This document shows positions 9,544 to 19,521 of a stretch of 64,000 bases of DNA, one piece after another. Every line of letters starts with the position of its first letter. The first letter of the stretch is position 1. The translations under genes were made by a program, and so were the position numbers. Origin of the DNA: Spirosoma pollinicola (GTDB taxonomy: Bacteria; Bacteroidota; Bacteroidia; Cytophagales; Spirosomataceae); NCBI RefSeq assembly GCF_002831565.1, contig NZ_CP025096.1, forward strand, positions 992,001 to 1,056,000, written 5' to 3'. The notes beneath the pieces are model-generated. The model had not been told where the DNA came from, made no database searches, and saw nothing but the letters and a program-made list of their open reading frames with translations.

Positions 9544-10248
9544 TTACGTTAGCCGCGCTATCAACCGCTTCACCTGCGTCGCTTGAAACTGCGCACCTCT
9601 TGCCGTGCGAAAACCCGCCCGGTTTAGCTCGGCCGCTATCTGGACATAGTTTCGCCCAGCCTGCCGCATCAGGGCAATCATTGACGATGCCCGCCGGTTG
9701 TTCTCGTTTTCAGCCGCTCGTCGAACGTTACCCGCTACCCCTTTTTTCTGAGCCTCAGCTGTCAGGTTTTCGGGTTTCCCCAAAATTGCTCCTTGAGCCT
9801 TCTTTGCCGACAAAGCGGCTTTTGTTCGCTGACTGATGAGTTCCCGTTCGTGCTGGGCCAGCGTAGCAAAGATGCCGATAGTGAGCGTATTGGCGTCGGG
9901 CATGTCAACGCACTGGAAATTCACACCCGAATCGTGTAAGGTAAAGATGAAGCTGGCATTACGGCTCAACCGGTCGAGCTTGGCGATAACGAGTACGGCA
10001 CCCTCTTTCATAGCCCGATCAATGGCCGCTATCAATTCAACGCGTTTATCTTTCTTACCTAATTCGACTTCGGTGAATTCGGCAACGATAACCGCTCGGC
10101 GATCCGATCCATTCACGTATCCGGCCACAGCTGTGCGTTGGGCCTCTAACCCCAAACCAGATTCACCCTGGCTTTTGGTCGACACCCGATAATAGGCGAT
10201 GTACTTGGTTTTGCTCATGGTACTCACAGCAAAGTTCTCATTAGCCAT
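9544..10248 (-). CDS. Serine recombinase (resolvase family)
   Basis: A 234-residue site-specific recombinase. The catalytic domain carries YYRVSTKSQGESGLGLEAQ (nucleophile Ser in RVST), VIAKLDRLSRN and ERELISQRTKAAL. The C-terminal DNA-binding part (about 165-234) ends with AAELNRAGFRTARG and FQATQVKRL. The annotated start overlaps the upstream gene's stop by 8 bp (ATGGCTAA), suggesting translational coupling. MSKTKYIAYYRVST, 10 codons further in, is an alternative start at 10218. A paralogue lies at 13903-14577 in the same orientation, and the two may act on matching sites. Confidence 0.9.
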   Translation of the reverse strand: MANENFAVSTMSKTKYIAYYRVSTKSQGESGLGLEAQRTAVAGYVNGSDRRAVIVAEFTEVELGKKDKRVELIAAIDRAMKEGAVLVIAKLDRLSRNASFIFTLHDSGVNFQCVDMPDANTLTIGIFATLAQHERELISQRTKAALSAKKAQGAILGKPENLTAEAQKKGVAGNVRRAAENENNRRASSMIALMRQAGRNYVQIAAELNRAGFRTARGAQFQATQVKRLIARLT

Positions 10249-10597
10249 TAGTTTGAAATCGGTTTATGCGTTCGTTATATTGATCGAGTGCCTCATCATC
10301 TGCCCCAGCATGTTGAAGGATGGCCAGTAGCCAATTCACCCGATCGCCTGCGGCTTCGGCTTGCGCTTCCAGTTTGATTTCCGATTGCACCCATTCCGAC
10401 GAGTACCCAAATGCTTTAGCCTGGCAGATAGCGGCCGTCACGATCTCGACTGTCCGAACCGGATTATCGGTGATCCTATTAAGGCCCGAAATCGTTTTAA
10501 TATAATCGGTGTAGGTTAGCCGGTCCGTTGGTAGCTGGACTCGAACCCAGTCATAGGCTACTTGTTTATTCACTAAGTTGGTCTCTGCTGACTCCAT
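10241..10597 (-). CDS. Hypothetical protein coupled to the serine recombinase
   Basis: A 118-residue, soluble, mainly helical protein of unrecognised family (VAYDWVRVQL, TYTDYIKTISGLNRITDNPV, EWVQSEIKLEAQAEAAGDRV). It sits directly upstream of the recombinase gene and overlaps it by 8 bp, so the two are probably co-translated. A recombination accessory or regulatory role is a guess from position only. The second recombinase at 13903 lacks such a partner. Confidence 0.65.
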   Translation of the reverse strand: MESAETNLVNKQVAYDWVRVQLPTDRLTYTDYIKTISGLNRITDNPVRTVEIVTAAICQAKAFGYSSEWVQSEIKLEAQAEAAGDRVNWLLAILQHAGADDEALDQYNERINRFQTNG

Positions 10598-10632
10598 CCT
10601 TTTTTACGGTGTGCACCTTGTCTTTCGGTGAA

Positions 10633-10690
10633 GATAGGTGTTTCACGGCTGTTTTACATACGTTGAACGGTCGTCTGTCAAACGTATCAC
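10633..10690. promoter_or_regulatory. Putative res/crossover site upstream of recombinase operon
   Basis: The sequence GTGTTTCACGGCTGTTTTAC and its flanks, ahead of the 118-residue gene and recombinase, closely match the sequence ahead of the second recombinase (GTGTTCCACGACTATTTTAC, 14601-14620). The match continues with ACATACGTTGAACG against ACACAACATTAACG. Conservation in front of two serine recombinase genes fits a resolution site or shared operator. No full two-subsite structure was proven. Confidence 0.45.
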
Positions 10691-10782
10691 TAAGTTGTGA
10701 ATTAAGTTGTTTTATAAAGTGCTCAGGCAGGTAGTTTCCTGACAAGTACAGGAGCTACTTTGGCTATTGGCTAGTTGGCGCT

Positions 10783-11679
10783 TCAGTTTAGGGATCGGTA
10801 ATCATTGGGCGTAATCCCAGCTTTTTGTTTGAATAACCGGGTAAAATGCTGCGGGTATTTAAAGCCCAACTCGTAGGCAAGTTCACTCATCGATTTACTG
10901 CTGTCAAACATGCGTTCTTTGGCCACATTGATCACTTTGGATTGAATGTATTCCTGAGCCGATCGGCCGGTTTCTTTCTTCACTAAATCACCAAAGTAGT
11001 TGGGGGATAAATGGAGGGCTTCGGCACAATACCCGACGGAAGGCAAGCCTTTGTGCTGCGGTTTATCGGATGAAAAATAGTGGGTCAATAAGGATTCGAA
11101 CCGTTCCAAGACTCCTTTGTTAGCCTGGTCGCGCGTGATGAACTGGCGGTCGTAAAAACGGATGCAGTACTTGAGCAGCAACTCGATGTTGAAGGCAATC
11201 AGTCCTTTGCTATGCTTATCTATGGTCTGATCGAGTTCATACTCGATTTTTGAGAAGCAGTCAATCACCATACGCTTTTCTTTATCCGATAGGTGAAGCG
11301 CTTCATTGACATCGTACGAAAAGAACGAATACTCCTGAATGTGTTTGCCCAACGGAGTGCCGGCCATCAAATCGGGATGAAAGAGTAATGCCCAACCGGT
11401 TGGGGCAAATAGGTCAACACCAGGTTGCACACCTACCACTTGTCCAGGCGCTATGAATATTAGACTGCCTTCCTGATAGTCATAGTGACTCCTTCCATAG
11501 CGCAATTGGCCATAGTTCCCCTCTTTTAGACCCACCGCATATAAACCAAAGTTGAATGACCCTGCAGGCATCGGTTGTGCCTCCGAGAGGTCAATCACCG
11601 TAACCAGCGGATGTTTAGTCGGTACGCCCCGCATACTATTGTATTGGGCAATGCTGCCAATTTTGACAATCTCTTCCAT
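10783..11679 (-). CDS. AraC-family transcriptional regulator
   Basis: A 298-residue protein with an N-terminal cupin-like effector domain (about 25-130) and a C-terminal AraC double HTH (about 205-298). Landmarks of the latter are CAEALHLSPNYFGDLVKKET, SMSELAYELGFKYPQHFTRL and KQKAGITPNDYR. It is divergent from the aldo/keto reductase gene at 11831, a frequent arrangement in Bacteroidetes in which the regulator controls the reductase. The 150-bp intergenic region would hold both promoters. Confidence 0.92.
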   Translation of the reverse strand: MEEIVKIGSIAQYNSMRGVPTKHPLVTVIDLSEAQPMPAGSFNFGLYAVGLKEGNYGQLRYGRSHYDYQEGSLIFIAPGQVVGVQPGVDLFAPTGWALLFHPDLMAGTPLGKHIQEYSFFSYDVNEALHLSDKEKRMVIDCFSKIEYELDQTIDKHSKGLIAFNIELLLKYCIRFYDRQFITRDQANKGVLERFESLLTHYFSSDKPQHKGLPSVGYCAEALHLSPNYFGDLVKKETGRSAQEYIQSKVINVAKERMFDSSKSMSELAYELGFKYPQHFTRLFKQKAGITPNDYRSLN

Positions 11680-11818
11680 ACCTTATTGGTTTATCGCTAC
11701 AAACTTACCCGTTCCGGCCAGTCCTTTTTATCCCGGCCTTCCCAATCAGTAATAGTGGTAAGCAAGCCCGTAATCTGTATACAAAACGGCTCGCCCTTGC
11801 GCCACAATTTTGCAGTAA

Positions 11819-12814
<996 letters not shown>

Positions 12815-12876
12815 GCCTATCATACTCTCAATGATACATCTTGGTAGGGATTCTCCATACAAATAAGTATAACCTG

Positions 12877-13674
12877 ATGAACGTAACACTAAATAACGGC
12901 ATAAAAATGCCGCTGCTTGGCTTTGGTACTTACCTGCTAACCGGTTCAGCGTGTGAGCAGTCTGTGCTCCATGCGTTAAGGATTGGCTACCGACTGATCG
13001 ATACAGCGGCAGCCTACCAAAATGAGGAATCGGTGGGTAGGGCGATTAAACAAAGTAAGGTCAAGCGAGAAGAAATCTTTGTGACCACCAAATTTTTGCC
13101 AGCGGCTCCTGGGTATGAACAAGCAAAGCGCGCCTGTGACGCATCGCTAAAAAAATTGGGTCTTGACTATATTGATTTATATCTGATCCATCTCCCGCAG
13201 GGTGACGTAAATGCTTCCTGGGCAGCCCTGGAAGAGTTGTACAAAGCAGGTAAAGTAAGGGCGATAGGTATCAGTAATTTCAATATAGACCAGATACTTG
13301 GTCTACTGAAGCGGCATCGTGTGGTACCGGCAGTCAATCAGGTGGAGACGCATCCGTTTTCCCAGAAAACAGACATGCAACAAGCGTTGAATGATTAGAG
13401 CATCCGGCTGGAATCCTGGGCTCCCTTTGCTCAGGGTAAGGCCAAGCTGTTTAGGAATGAGCTTCTACAAACGCTTTCAAGCAAACACCACAAAAACATT
13501 GCCCAAGTAGTGCTACGCTGGTTACTTCAACGAGAAGTAGTGGCTATTCCTAAATCAGCAAATGCGAAAAGGATGGTTGAAAATTTCAATGTATTCGATT
13601 TCGAGTTGTCTTCCGTGGACATGGCAACGATCGAATTGCTGGATAAAGGGAGTGGCCTACTTTATCATGTCTAA
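12877..13674 (+). pseudogene. Aldo/keto reductase interrupted by an in-frame TAG
   Basis: From the ATG at 12877 the frame reads MNVTLNNGIKMPLLGFGTYL, with LIDTAAAYQNEESVG (Asp/Tyr), VTTKF (Lys), DLYLIHLPQG (His) and GISNF. This is the 2,5-diketogluconate-reductase-like AKR family. A TAG at 13396-13398 follows ALND. The same frame then continues with SIRLESWAPFAQGKAKLF, VVLRWLLQREVVAIPKSA and LLDKGSGLLYHV to TAA at 13672. The family has an aromatic residue or Asn there, so one point mutation probably created the stop. It is probably inactive. Confidence 0.85.
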
Positions 13675-13902
13675 AAGAGGTTGAAAACAGCAAAATGATG
13701 TGCTCGCTAAAACGAACGTTAAAATCGGACCACTTCGGCGGCCCTGTGCAACCGCGGACGATCGACTAAGCGGTATAAATTTACTGGCAAGCGCCTACGG
13801 CACAAGTCTATTAACTGCTTTTGGTGACGGATTTACGGCAGCGGCACGAGACGCTGTTGCGGGACCGTGTCAACCGTATCAACTAACCCAAATCTAGCCT
13901 GC

Positions 13903-14577
13903 TTAGCTTTTTGATATAGACTCATTCCTAGCCCGCTGAGCTAAGCGCATCACTTGAGTAGCTTGAAAAGCATTCCCACGAGCCGGCTTAAATCCCGCTT
14001 GATTTAGTTGATGAGCAATAGCCACGTAGGTTAGTTTTGCCTCTAGCAGGGCCTGAATTAAAGCGGTTGCTTTTCGATTATTTACATTCTCAGCGGCCCG
14101 GTCTCGATTCGATTGGGCCGCTTTTGCCAAAACCACAGGATCCTGAAATACGCGGCTACTCCTACGCCACTGACCGATCCGCAATAATTTTTCATCCAAG
14201 GCTTTCTTGGTGCGTTCGCTAATCAGCTTTCGCTCCTGCTGAGCTAAAGCCGCGAAGATGTGGATGGTAAACTCATTGGCATCGGGCATGTCCGCGCAGA
14301 CAAAGCTGACATGCGAGTCCATCAAGGAGGATACAAAAGTCATGTTACGACTAAGCCGGTCCAACTTGGCGATCACCAGTCGGGCCTGGTTCTGCTTGGC
14401 ATAGTCAATCGCTTTAAGTAACTCGGGACGCCGATCCTGTTTGCCCGACTCAATATCACAAAATTCAGCGATGATCAGGGCTTGGTTTTTGACGAAGCTG
14501 AGTACGCTACTACGCTGGGCATCGAGTCCCAGACCAGACTGTCCCTGCTTCTTGGTACTTACCCGGTAGGAGGCCAC
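13903..14577 (-). CDS. Serine recombinase (paralogue of the 9544 gene)
   Basis: A 224-residue recombinase from a GTG start. The catalytic domain shows SYRVSTKKQGQSGLGLDAQR (nucleophile Ser), VIAKLDRLSRN and ERKLISERTKKAL. The C-terminal part contains IAHQLNQAGFKPARG and NAFQATQVMRL, matching the paralogue at 9544. No ATG lies upstream in frame before a stop, so GTG is the likely start. The sequence ahead of it resembles that ahead of the first recombinase operon. Together they bracket the AraC/reductase genes in direct orientation. Confidence 0.88.
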   Translation of the reverse strand: MASYRVSTKKQGQSGLGLDAQRSSVLSFVKNQALIIAEFCDIESGKQDRRPELLKAIDYAKQNQARLVIAKLDRLSRNMTFVSSLMDSHVSFVCADMPDANEFTIHIFAALAQQERKLISERTKKALDEKLLRIGQWRRSSRVFQDPVVLAKAAQSNRDRAAENVNNRKATALIQALLEAKLTYVAIAHQLNQAGFKPARGNAFQATQVMRLAQRARNESISKS

Positions 14578-14596
14578 AAAGGTTTGGATGGTGCAA

Positions 14597-14650
14597 GATA
14601 GTGTTCCACGACTATTTTACACAACATTAACGTCCGTAAATGATATGTAA
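14597..14650. promoter_or_regulatory. Putative res/crossover site upstream of second recombinase
   Basis: The sequence GTGTTCCACGACTATTTTAC (14601-14620) with flanks matches 10639-10658 ahead of the first recombinase operon, in the same orientation. If this is a resolvase site, recombination between the two would excise about 4 kb. That segment holds the 118-residue gene's upstream region, the AraC regulator, both reductases and the second recombinase. Confidence 0.45.
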
Positions 14651-14975
14651 AATAGAAAAAAGCATGGAGACCGAATTATTCTTAAGGCTGTTAAGTATAC
14701 AAACAATTAAAAGGTGTTGAAGAGGGCGGTAGAATTTGGGGCAGATTGCTACAAATTACGAAGGGACGTTTAAGATTTGTGGCAAGATTGACCATACCTG
14801 CTTTTTAAGCGACTCTAGGGCCAAAAAGCTGCCAGCCTGACAGGTTTAACTTTAAGTATCCCTTAATCCATAAAAGTTGCCTTGGTTGATTGCATGGATC
14901 TGGCTGACTAATGGGTTAAGAACGGCGGGGAAATAAAAGGAGCAACCCAAGCAGAGTCAAATAAATAGTAGCCAT

Positions 14976-15000
14976 AAAAAAAGCCCTGATGGACAGGGCT
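14976..15000 (-). terminator. Intrinsic terminator of the AT-hook-like gene
   Basis: On the minus strand, AGCCCTG and CAGGGCT form a 7-bp stem with a 5-nt loop, followed by TTTTTT. It begins 7 bp after the stop of the gene at 15008-15496. The rest of 14578-15007 has the recombinase upstream region and otherwise nothing recognisable. Confidence 0.8.
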
Positions 15001-15007
15001 AGTTCAC

Positions 15008-15496
15008 TTAATCGGCAACCTGTTCCGACTTCGGCTTTCGACCTCTTGGCTTACCTGTGTAGAGGGCTGATGCCTCTGCAGCTTCAGCCGCTAATTGTAA
15101 CGCAAAGGCCGTCTTACCTTCATACTCAAACAGCCGAATCGTAAAGGCATACTTGTTTTTACTAAAGTCAATTCCGCTCCTGGTCAAAATGAAGGGCAAA
15201 GCTAACGTATAGCTTTTGGCTGCTTTTTCGAAACCAAAAGCTTGCTCGTCCCCTTCGCTTGGCACTAAATAAAGCGATTTGGCTTTCCGCTTGCCCTGGT
15301 CCATGCCCACTTTAAAAAGCGTTTCATCCAAGTTGATCCCTAAGTTGGCCACCGTCTTGGCGGGGAGGGTGAGCTTGCCCGTTGACGAAATGTAGCCCGT
15401 CAACGCAACCTTAACCGGCTTGGCAGCTTTTGAGGGTTTTGCTATCGCAGGGCTGTTTTCAGCCGGAGAGAAAAAATTAATTGTCAGTGCTTTCAT
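15008..15496 (-). CDS. Hypothetical protein with AT-hook-like tail
   Basis: A 162-residue protein whose function is not recognised. Residues about 30-55 (LTGYISSTGKLTLPAKTVAN) vaguely recall a SpoVT/AbrB-like swapped-hairpin strand. The middle is beta-rich (TLALPFILTRSGIDFSKNKY). The C-terminus has PRGRKPKSE, an AT-hook-like basic motif that could bind the minor groove. The low-complexity lysine and alanine linker near residues 15-30 fits a small nucleic-acid-binding protein. It is monocistronic with a clean terminator. Confidence 0.7.
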   Translation of the reverse strand: MKALTINFFSPAENSPAIAKPSKAAKPVKVALTGYISSTGKLTLPAKTVANLGINLDETLFKVGMDQGKRKAKSLYLVPSEGDEQAFGFEKAAKSYTLALPFILTRSGIDFSKNKYAFTIRLFEYEGKTAFALQLAAEAAEASALYTGKPRGRKPKSEQVAD

Positions 15497-15947
15497 CGTG
15501 TTTATTTATGGCTTAACGGGCAAAGGTAGGGGTTAAGGCAGATTTATAGAGTTTAGTATTAAAAGTGTAGTGTACTACATCCTAGTACTATTTCTACTGA
15601 CGATTGTTTCGCCATGAATAGGGGGAACAATTAAACCAAAATAAGCCAACGCCACCACGATCAAAATTGTATTTAAGAAAGGTCTAGGGCTCAACTACAG
15701 GCAATATAGAAAAAATTTAAGTTATAATTTTTTCAAGAATCAGTTGGGGCGTATTCCATTAGATACTTGGGTTGCTATCTACAAGATATTTATTAGGTAT
15801 TGAGCCATTATAACAAGGCCACAAGCCTACTGAGTTTTATGGGAAAGTAGTATTCATTCGGCGTTTTTTCTTTTTATAATTGTCCGACAGAAAGGCAGAC
15901 AAAAAAATGTATGGTCATTTGTTTCACTTAGGTTAACATATAGCCAG
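15497..15947. other. AT-rich intergenic region before the IS1182-type element
   Basis: No gene, RNA or clear repeat was recognised. The composition is markedly AT-rich compared with neighbouring coding DNA. The promoter of the minus-strand gene at 15008-15496 must lie in the first part. Confidence 0.35.
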
Positions 15948-17450
15948 TGGCTGTTGCAAAAGTAACTCATTGAGGGCTAGATTAGTTGTGAGCTTATGCT
16001 AGGCTATCACATGATCCAAACTTCGCTGGTCAAACTGGTGCCCGCTCACCATTTTTACCGGCAATTGCTAAAAGCGGTCGACTTTCGCTTTGTCAGGCCG
16101 CTTTTTGAGCCCTTTTACAGTACAATGGGACGGCCTTCGCTGGACCCAATCGTGTTTATTAAGCTGCAACTAGTAGCACACCTGGAAAACATTACCTCGG
16201 ATCGGAAACTCCTGGAACTGGCGAACCTACATCTGGGCATCCGTGCGATTTTAGGCTATGCACTAGAGCAGCCCTTGCCCTGGCATAGCACGCTGTCACG
16301 AACCCGCCAACGCGTCCCGGTCTCCGTCTTTGAAGCCGCACCGGCGGCCCGGGTGCTTTTCGCACATCGTAGGCTTATGCATCCAAAAGGGGCTCGTCAG
16401 CGGCCATACCCAGGTGATTGATTCAGCCTACATCAAAGCGAATGCGTCGATGAGTCGGCAGAAGCGAAAGCCTGCCATCTGGTCGTCTGAGACGACTTCT
16501 TCGTTAAGTAAGCCTAACGCCCCTCGGCTAACCGCTTCGGCGGATCGCTTACAGCACATCCACCGGTTTCATAAAAACATCAAAAAAGCCGCCCCTAACA
16601 AAACGGGCCAACTTTTCAGCAACCTCACTCATTATAGCCCCACAGACCCAGATGCGCGTATTGCCTTCAAAACTGGTAAGCCTCGCCAACTGGCGTACAT
16701 GACCAGCGTGAGCGTGGATGCCTCCCAACATGTGATCACCCATATTCAGGCTGGCTCGGCTGACCGGCGCGATAGCCGCAATCTGCTGCCCATTATCGAC
16801 ACGACGCGGGACCGTTTGACGGGGTTTGGGGTAGCCACAAGTAATGTAGTGGCTGATGCCGGATACAGTTCCGGCGAGAATTACGAACAATTGGAAATCA
16901 GAGGGTTAACTGGATTCGTTTCACCCCATGGCAAGTACAAGGACGAGCGACCAGGCTTCCATTACGATACCACGAGCGACAGCTACACATGTAATCAAGG
17001 GAAACATTTGGCCTTTGACAAGTTGCTGGTCGATAACCAGGGGAACCCCAAAAAACGCTACCTGGCGAAGGCATCTGATTGTAAAGACTGTCCCATTCGT
17101 GAGCAGTGTATGGGTAAAAAAGCCAAAGAAAAGCGCTTACACCATACCTATTACAAAGCTCAATATGAGCGAATGGTGAAGCGGTTGTCGAGCAGGTTGG
17201 GCAAACGTATGATGCGAATCCGGTCGGCAACGGTGGAGCCGGTCTAAGGTAGCCTGATCAATTACTTTGGGCTACGCCAAATCAATACCCGGAGCCGGGA
17301 AGCCGCGGCTAAGGTGATGTATGTGGCAGCCATGGCCTACAATCTGAAGAAGTATCTGCGTTACACTTCCGTTGAACAAAGTGGAATGGTAATCGCTTTA
17401 CCAGTACCTGACCAGTTTTATTATATACTGATCTACTTTTGCAACAGCCA
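15948..17450 (+). mobile_element. IS1182-type insertion sequence, copy A
   Basis: A 1503-bp element bounded by the inverted repeat TGGCTGTTGCAAAAGTA (15948-15964, complement at 17434-17450). It carries one decayed transposase gene. A second copy of the same length lies inverted at 17992-19494. No target-site duplication was found by eye. Confidence 0.85.
15996..17450 (+). pseudogene. IS1182-type transposase, frameshift plus in-frame stop (copy A)
   Basis: The first frame (15996-16421) encodes the DUF772-like N-terminal domain (RPLFEPFYSTMGRPSLDPIV, PWHSTLSRTR). A shift of +1 near 16365-16375 is needed to enter the second frame (to 17247). That frame has GHTQVIDSAYIKANASM (first catalytic Asp), VVADAGYSSGENYE (second Asp) and the Cys-rich DCKDCPIREQC. 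A TAA at 17245 follows SATVEPV. The same frame then reads GSLINYFGLRQINTRSREAA, the normal C-terminus. The same frameshift and the same TAA occur in copy B. Confidence 0.85.
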
Positions 17451-17481
17451 TGCCACTTATATAACAGCAAAATCTAACCTC

Positions 17482-17922
17482 ATGAAGATTGTTCAGCTTC
17501 TCATTTTAGCTGTAAGTATGTTGTTTACTACTGGATGCCCACGCCCGTTCACACCTACGTTTTGTGAAGCCGCAGATAAAATTACAGTTGATAATAGCTG
17601 CTATGAGGCTAGTGAAGGGTTGATTGTACAAGCTTCAGGGTTAGTTACGGCTGACTCAACTATTCGACTCGAGTGGACGGTTTATATTTTTGCAGATTCA
17701 TCTGGTCATGAGTACTTTGACCATGCTGATATTACAGTTAATGATGGATTTCGCTGGATAGTTGTGCCAGATTCCCTACTGAAAGACAATCAGAAAATTT
17801 ACGTTCGAGTAGATACACATTGTCCGGGTAATGAAAAAGCTCCGGGTCTATGTTACAACCAATTCGTTAAACGCTATAAAAAGTCAAGCGCTTGCTACAA
17901 ATGGGAAGCACAACCGTTTTAA
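17482..17922 (+). CDS. Putative secreted lipoprotein between two IS copies
   Basis: A 146-residue protein starting MKIVQLLILAVSMLFTTGC, a lipoprotein signal with its acceptor Cys at residue 19. The mature part is beta-rich with several Cys (residues such as NSCYEASEG, DTHCPGNEK, SACYKWE) and no known domain was recognised. The open frame extends upstream into the IS tail, but the signal peptide fixes the ATG at 17482. It is the only gene between the two inverted IS1182-type copies and may be passenger DNA. Confidence 0.7.
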   Translation: MKIVQLLILAVSMLFTTGCPRPFTPTFCEAADKITVDNSCYEASEGLIVQASGLVTADSTIRLEWTVYIFADSSGHEYFDHADITVNDGFRWIVVPDSLLKDNQKIYVRVDTHCPGNEKAPGLCYNQFVKRYKKSSACYKWEAQPF

Positions 17923-17991
17923 ATATTCTGTGTTGATTTCTCTGATCAATATTAGGCCAAACCTTAGAAAAATCTCTTAACATATTCTTAG

Positions 17992-19446
17992 TGGCTGTTG
18001 CAAAAGTAGATCAGTATATAATAAAACTGATCAGGTACTGGTAAAGCGATTACCATTCCACTTTGTTCAACGGAAGTGTAACGCAGATACTTCTTCAGAT
18101 TGTAGGCCATGGCTGCCACATACATCACCTTAGCCGCGGCTTCCCGGCTCCGGGTATTGATTTGGCGTAGCCCAAAGTAATTGATCAGGCTACCTTAGAC
18201 CGGCTCGACTGTCGCTGAGCGGATTCGCATCATGCGCTTGCCGAACCGATTCGATAATCGCTCTGTCATGCGCTCATATTGAACTTTGTAATAAGTGTGG
18301 TGTAAGCGCTTTTCCTTGGCTTTTTTACCCATACACTGCTCACGAATGAGACAGTCCTTACAATCAGATGCCTTTGCCAAATAGCGCTTCTTGGGATTGC
18401 CCTGTTTATCAACTACTAGTCAGTCAAAGGCCAATTGTTTGCCTCGACTACATGTGTAGCTATCACTTTCGGCATCGTAGGTAAAGCCCGACCGCTCCTC
18501 CTTGTATTTGCCATGAGGGGGTATATAGCCGATCAGTCCTCGATCTTCTAGGTGCTCATAGTTTTCCCCGGAACTATACCCTGCATCAGCCACCACATTA
18601 CTCATAAGTATGCCAAAACCCGCCAAGCGGGTCTGGGTTGTATCAACGATGGGTATCAGATTGCGACTATCGCGCCGGTCGGCCGAGCCAGCCTGAATAT
18701 GGGTGATCACATGTTGGGAGGCATCCACGCTCACGCTGGTCATGTACGCCAGTTGGCGAGGCTTACCAGTTTTGAAGGCAATACGCGCATCTGGGTCTGT
18801 GGGGCTATAATGAGTGAGGTTGCTGAAAAGTCGGCCCGTTTTGTTAGGGGCGGCTTTTTTGATGTTTTTATGAAACCGGTGGATGTGCTGTAAGCGATCC
18901 GCCGAAGCGGTTAGCCGAGGGGCGTTAGGCTTACTTAACGAAGAAGTCGTCTCAGACGACCAGATGGCAGGCTTTCGCTTCTGCCGACTCATCGACGCAT
19001 TCGCTTTAATGTAAGCCGAATCGATCACTTGGGTATGGCCGCTAATGAGCCCCTTATGGATACATAAGCCAACAATATGGGTAAAGCACCCGGGCCGCCG
19101 GTGCGGTTTCAAAGACAGAAACCGGAATTCGATGGCGTGTTCGACAGAGCGTACTGTGCCAGGGTAAGGGTTGTTCTAGCTCATAACCCAGAAACGCACG
19201 GATACCTAGATGCAGATTTGCCAGTTTCAGGAGCTTCCGATCCGAGGTAATGTTTTCCAAGTGAGCCACCAATTGCAGCTTAACAAACACGATTGGGTCC
19301 AGCGAAGGCCAACCCATGGTGCTATAAAAGGGCTCAAAAAGCGGCCTGACAAAGCGAAAGTCGACCGCTTGTAACAGTTGCTGGTAAAAATGGTGAGCGG
19401 GTACCAGTTTGACCAGCGAAGTTTGGATCATGTGATAGCCTAGCAT
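17992..19446 (-). pseudogene. IS1182-type transposase, frameshift plus two in-frame stops (copy B)
   Basis: The N-terminal frame runs from 19446 to 19054 and the DDE-type frame from 19112. They are related by the same shift as in copy A, next to the shared VFE(T)APAARVL stretch. A copy-specific TGA (18420-18422) interrupts AFD|LVVDKQGNPKKRY. The TAA after SATVEPV is shared with copy A. The transposase cannot be produced whole without recoding. Confidence 0.85.
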
Positions 19447-19494
19447 AAGCTCACAACTAATCTAGCCCTCAATGAGTCACTTTTGCAACAGCCA
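17992..19494 (-). mobile_element. IS1182-type insertion sequence, copy B (inverted)
   Basis: A 1503-bp element with ends TGGCTGTTGCAAAAGTA (17992-18008) and ACTTTTGCAACAGCCA (19479-19494). It is the same length as copy A and inverted to it (tail to tail), enclosing 541 bp with one lipoprotein gene. Scattered substitutions separate the two copies. Confidence 0.85.
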
Positions 19495-19521
19495 CAGCAA
19501 TTATATTAAGTGAGAGGCTAT

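Noticed and set aside
13700..13897. Plus-strand frame of 65 codons after the broken reductase
   Set aside because: No family resemblance and no expression signal; it lies between two opposed genes.
18552..18893. Plus-strand frame of 113 codons inside IS copy B
   Set aside because: It is the antisense shadow of the transposase; a matching shadow exists in copy A at 16549-16890.
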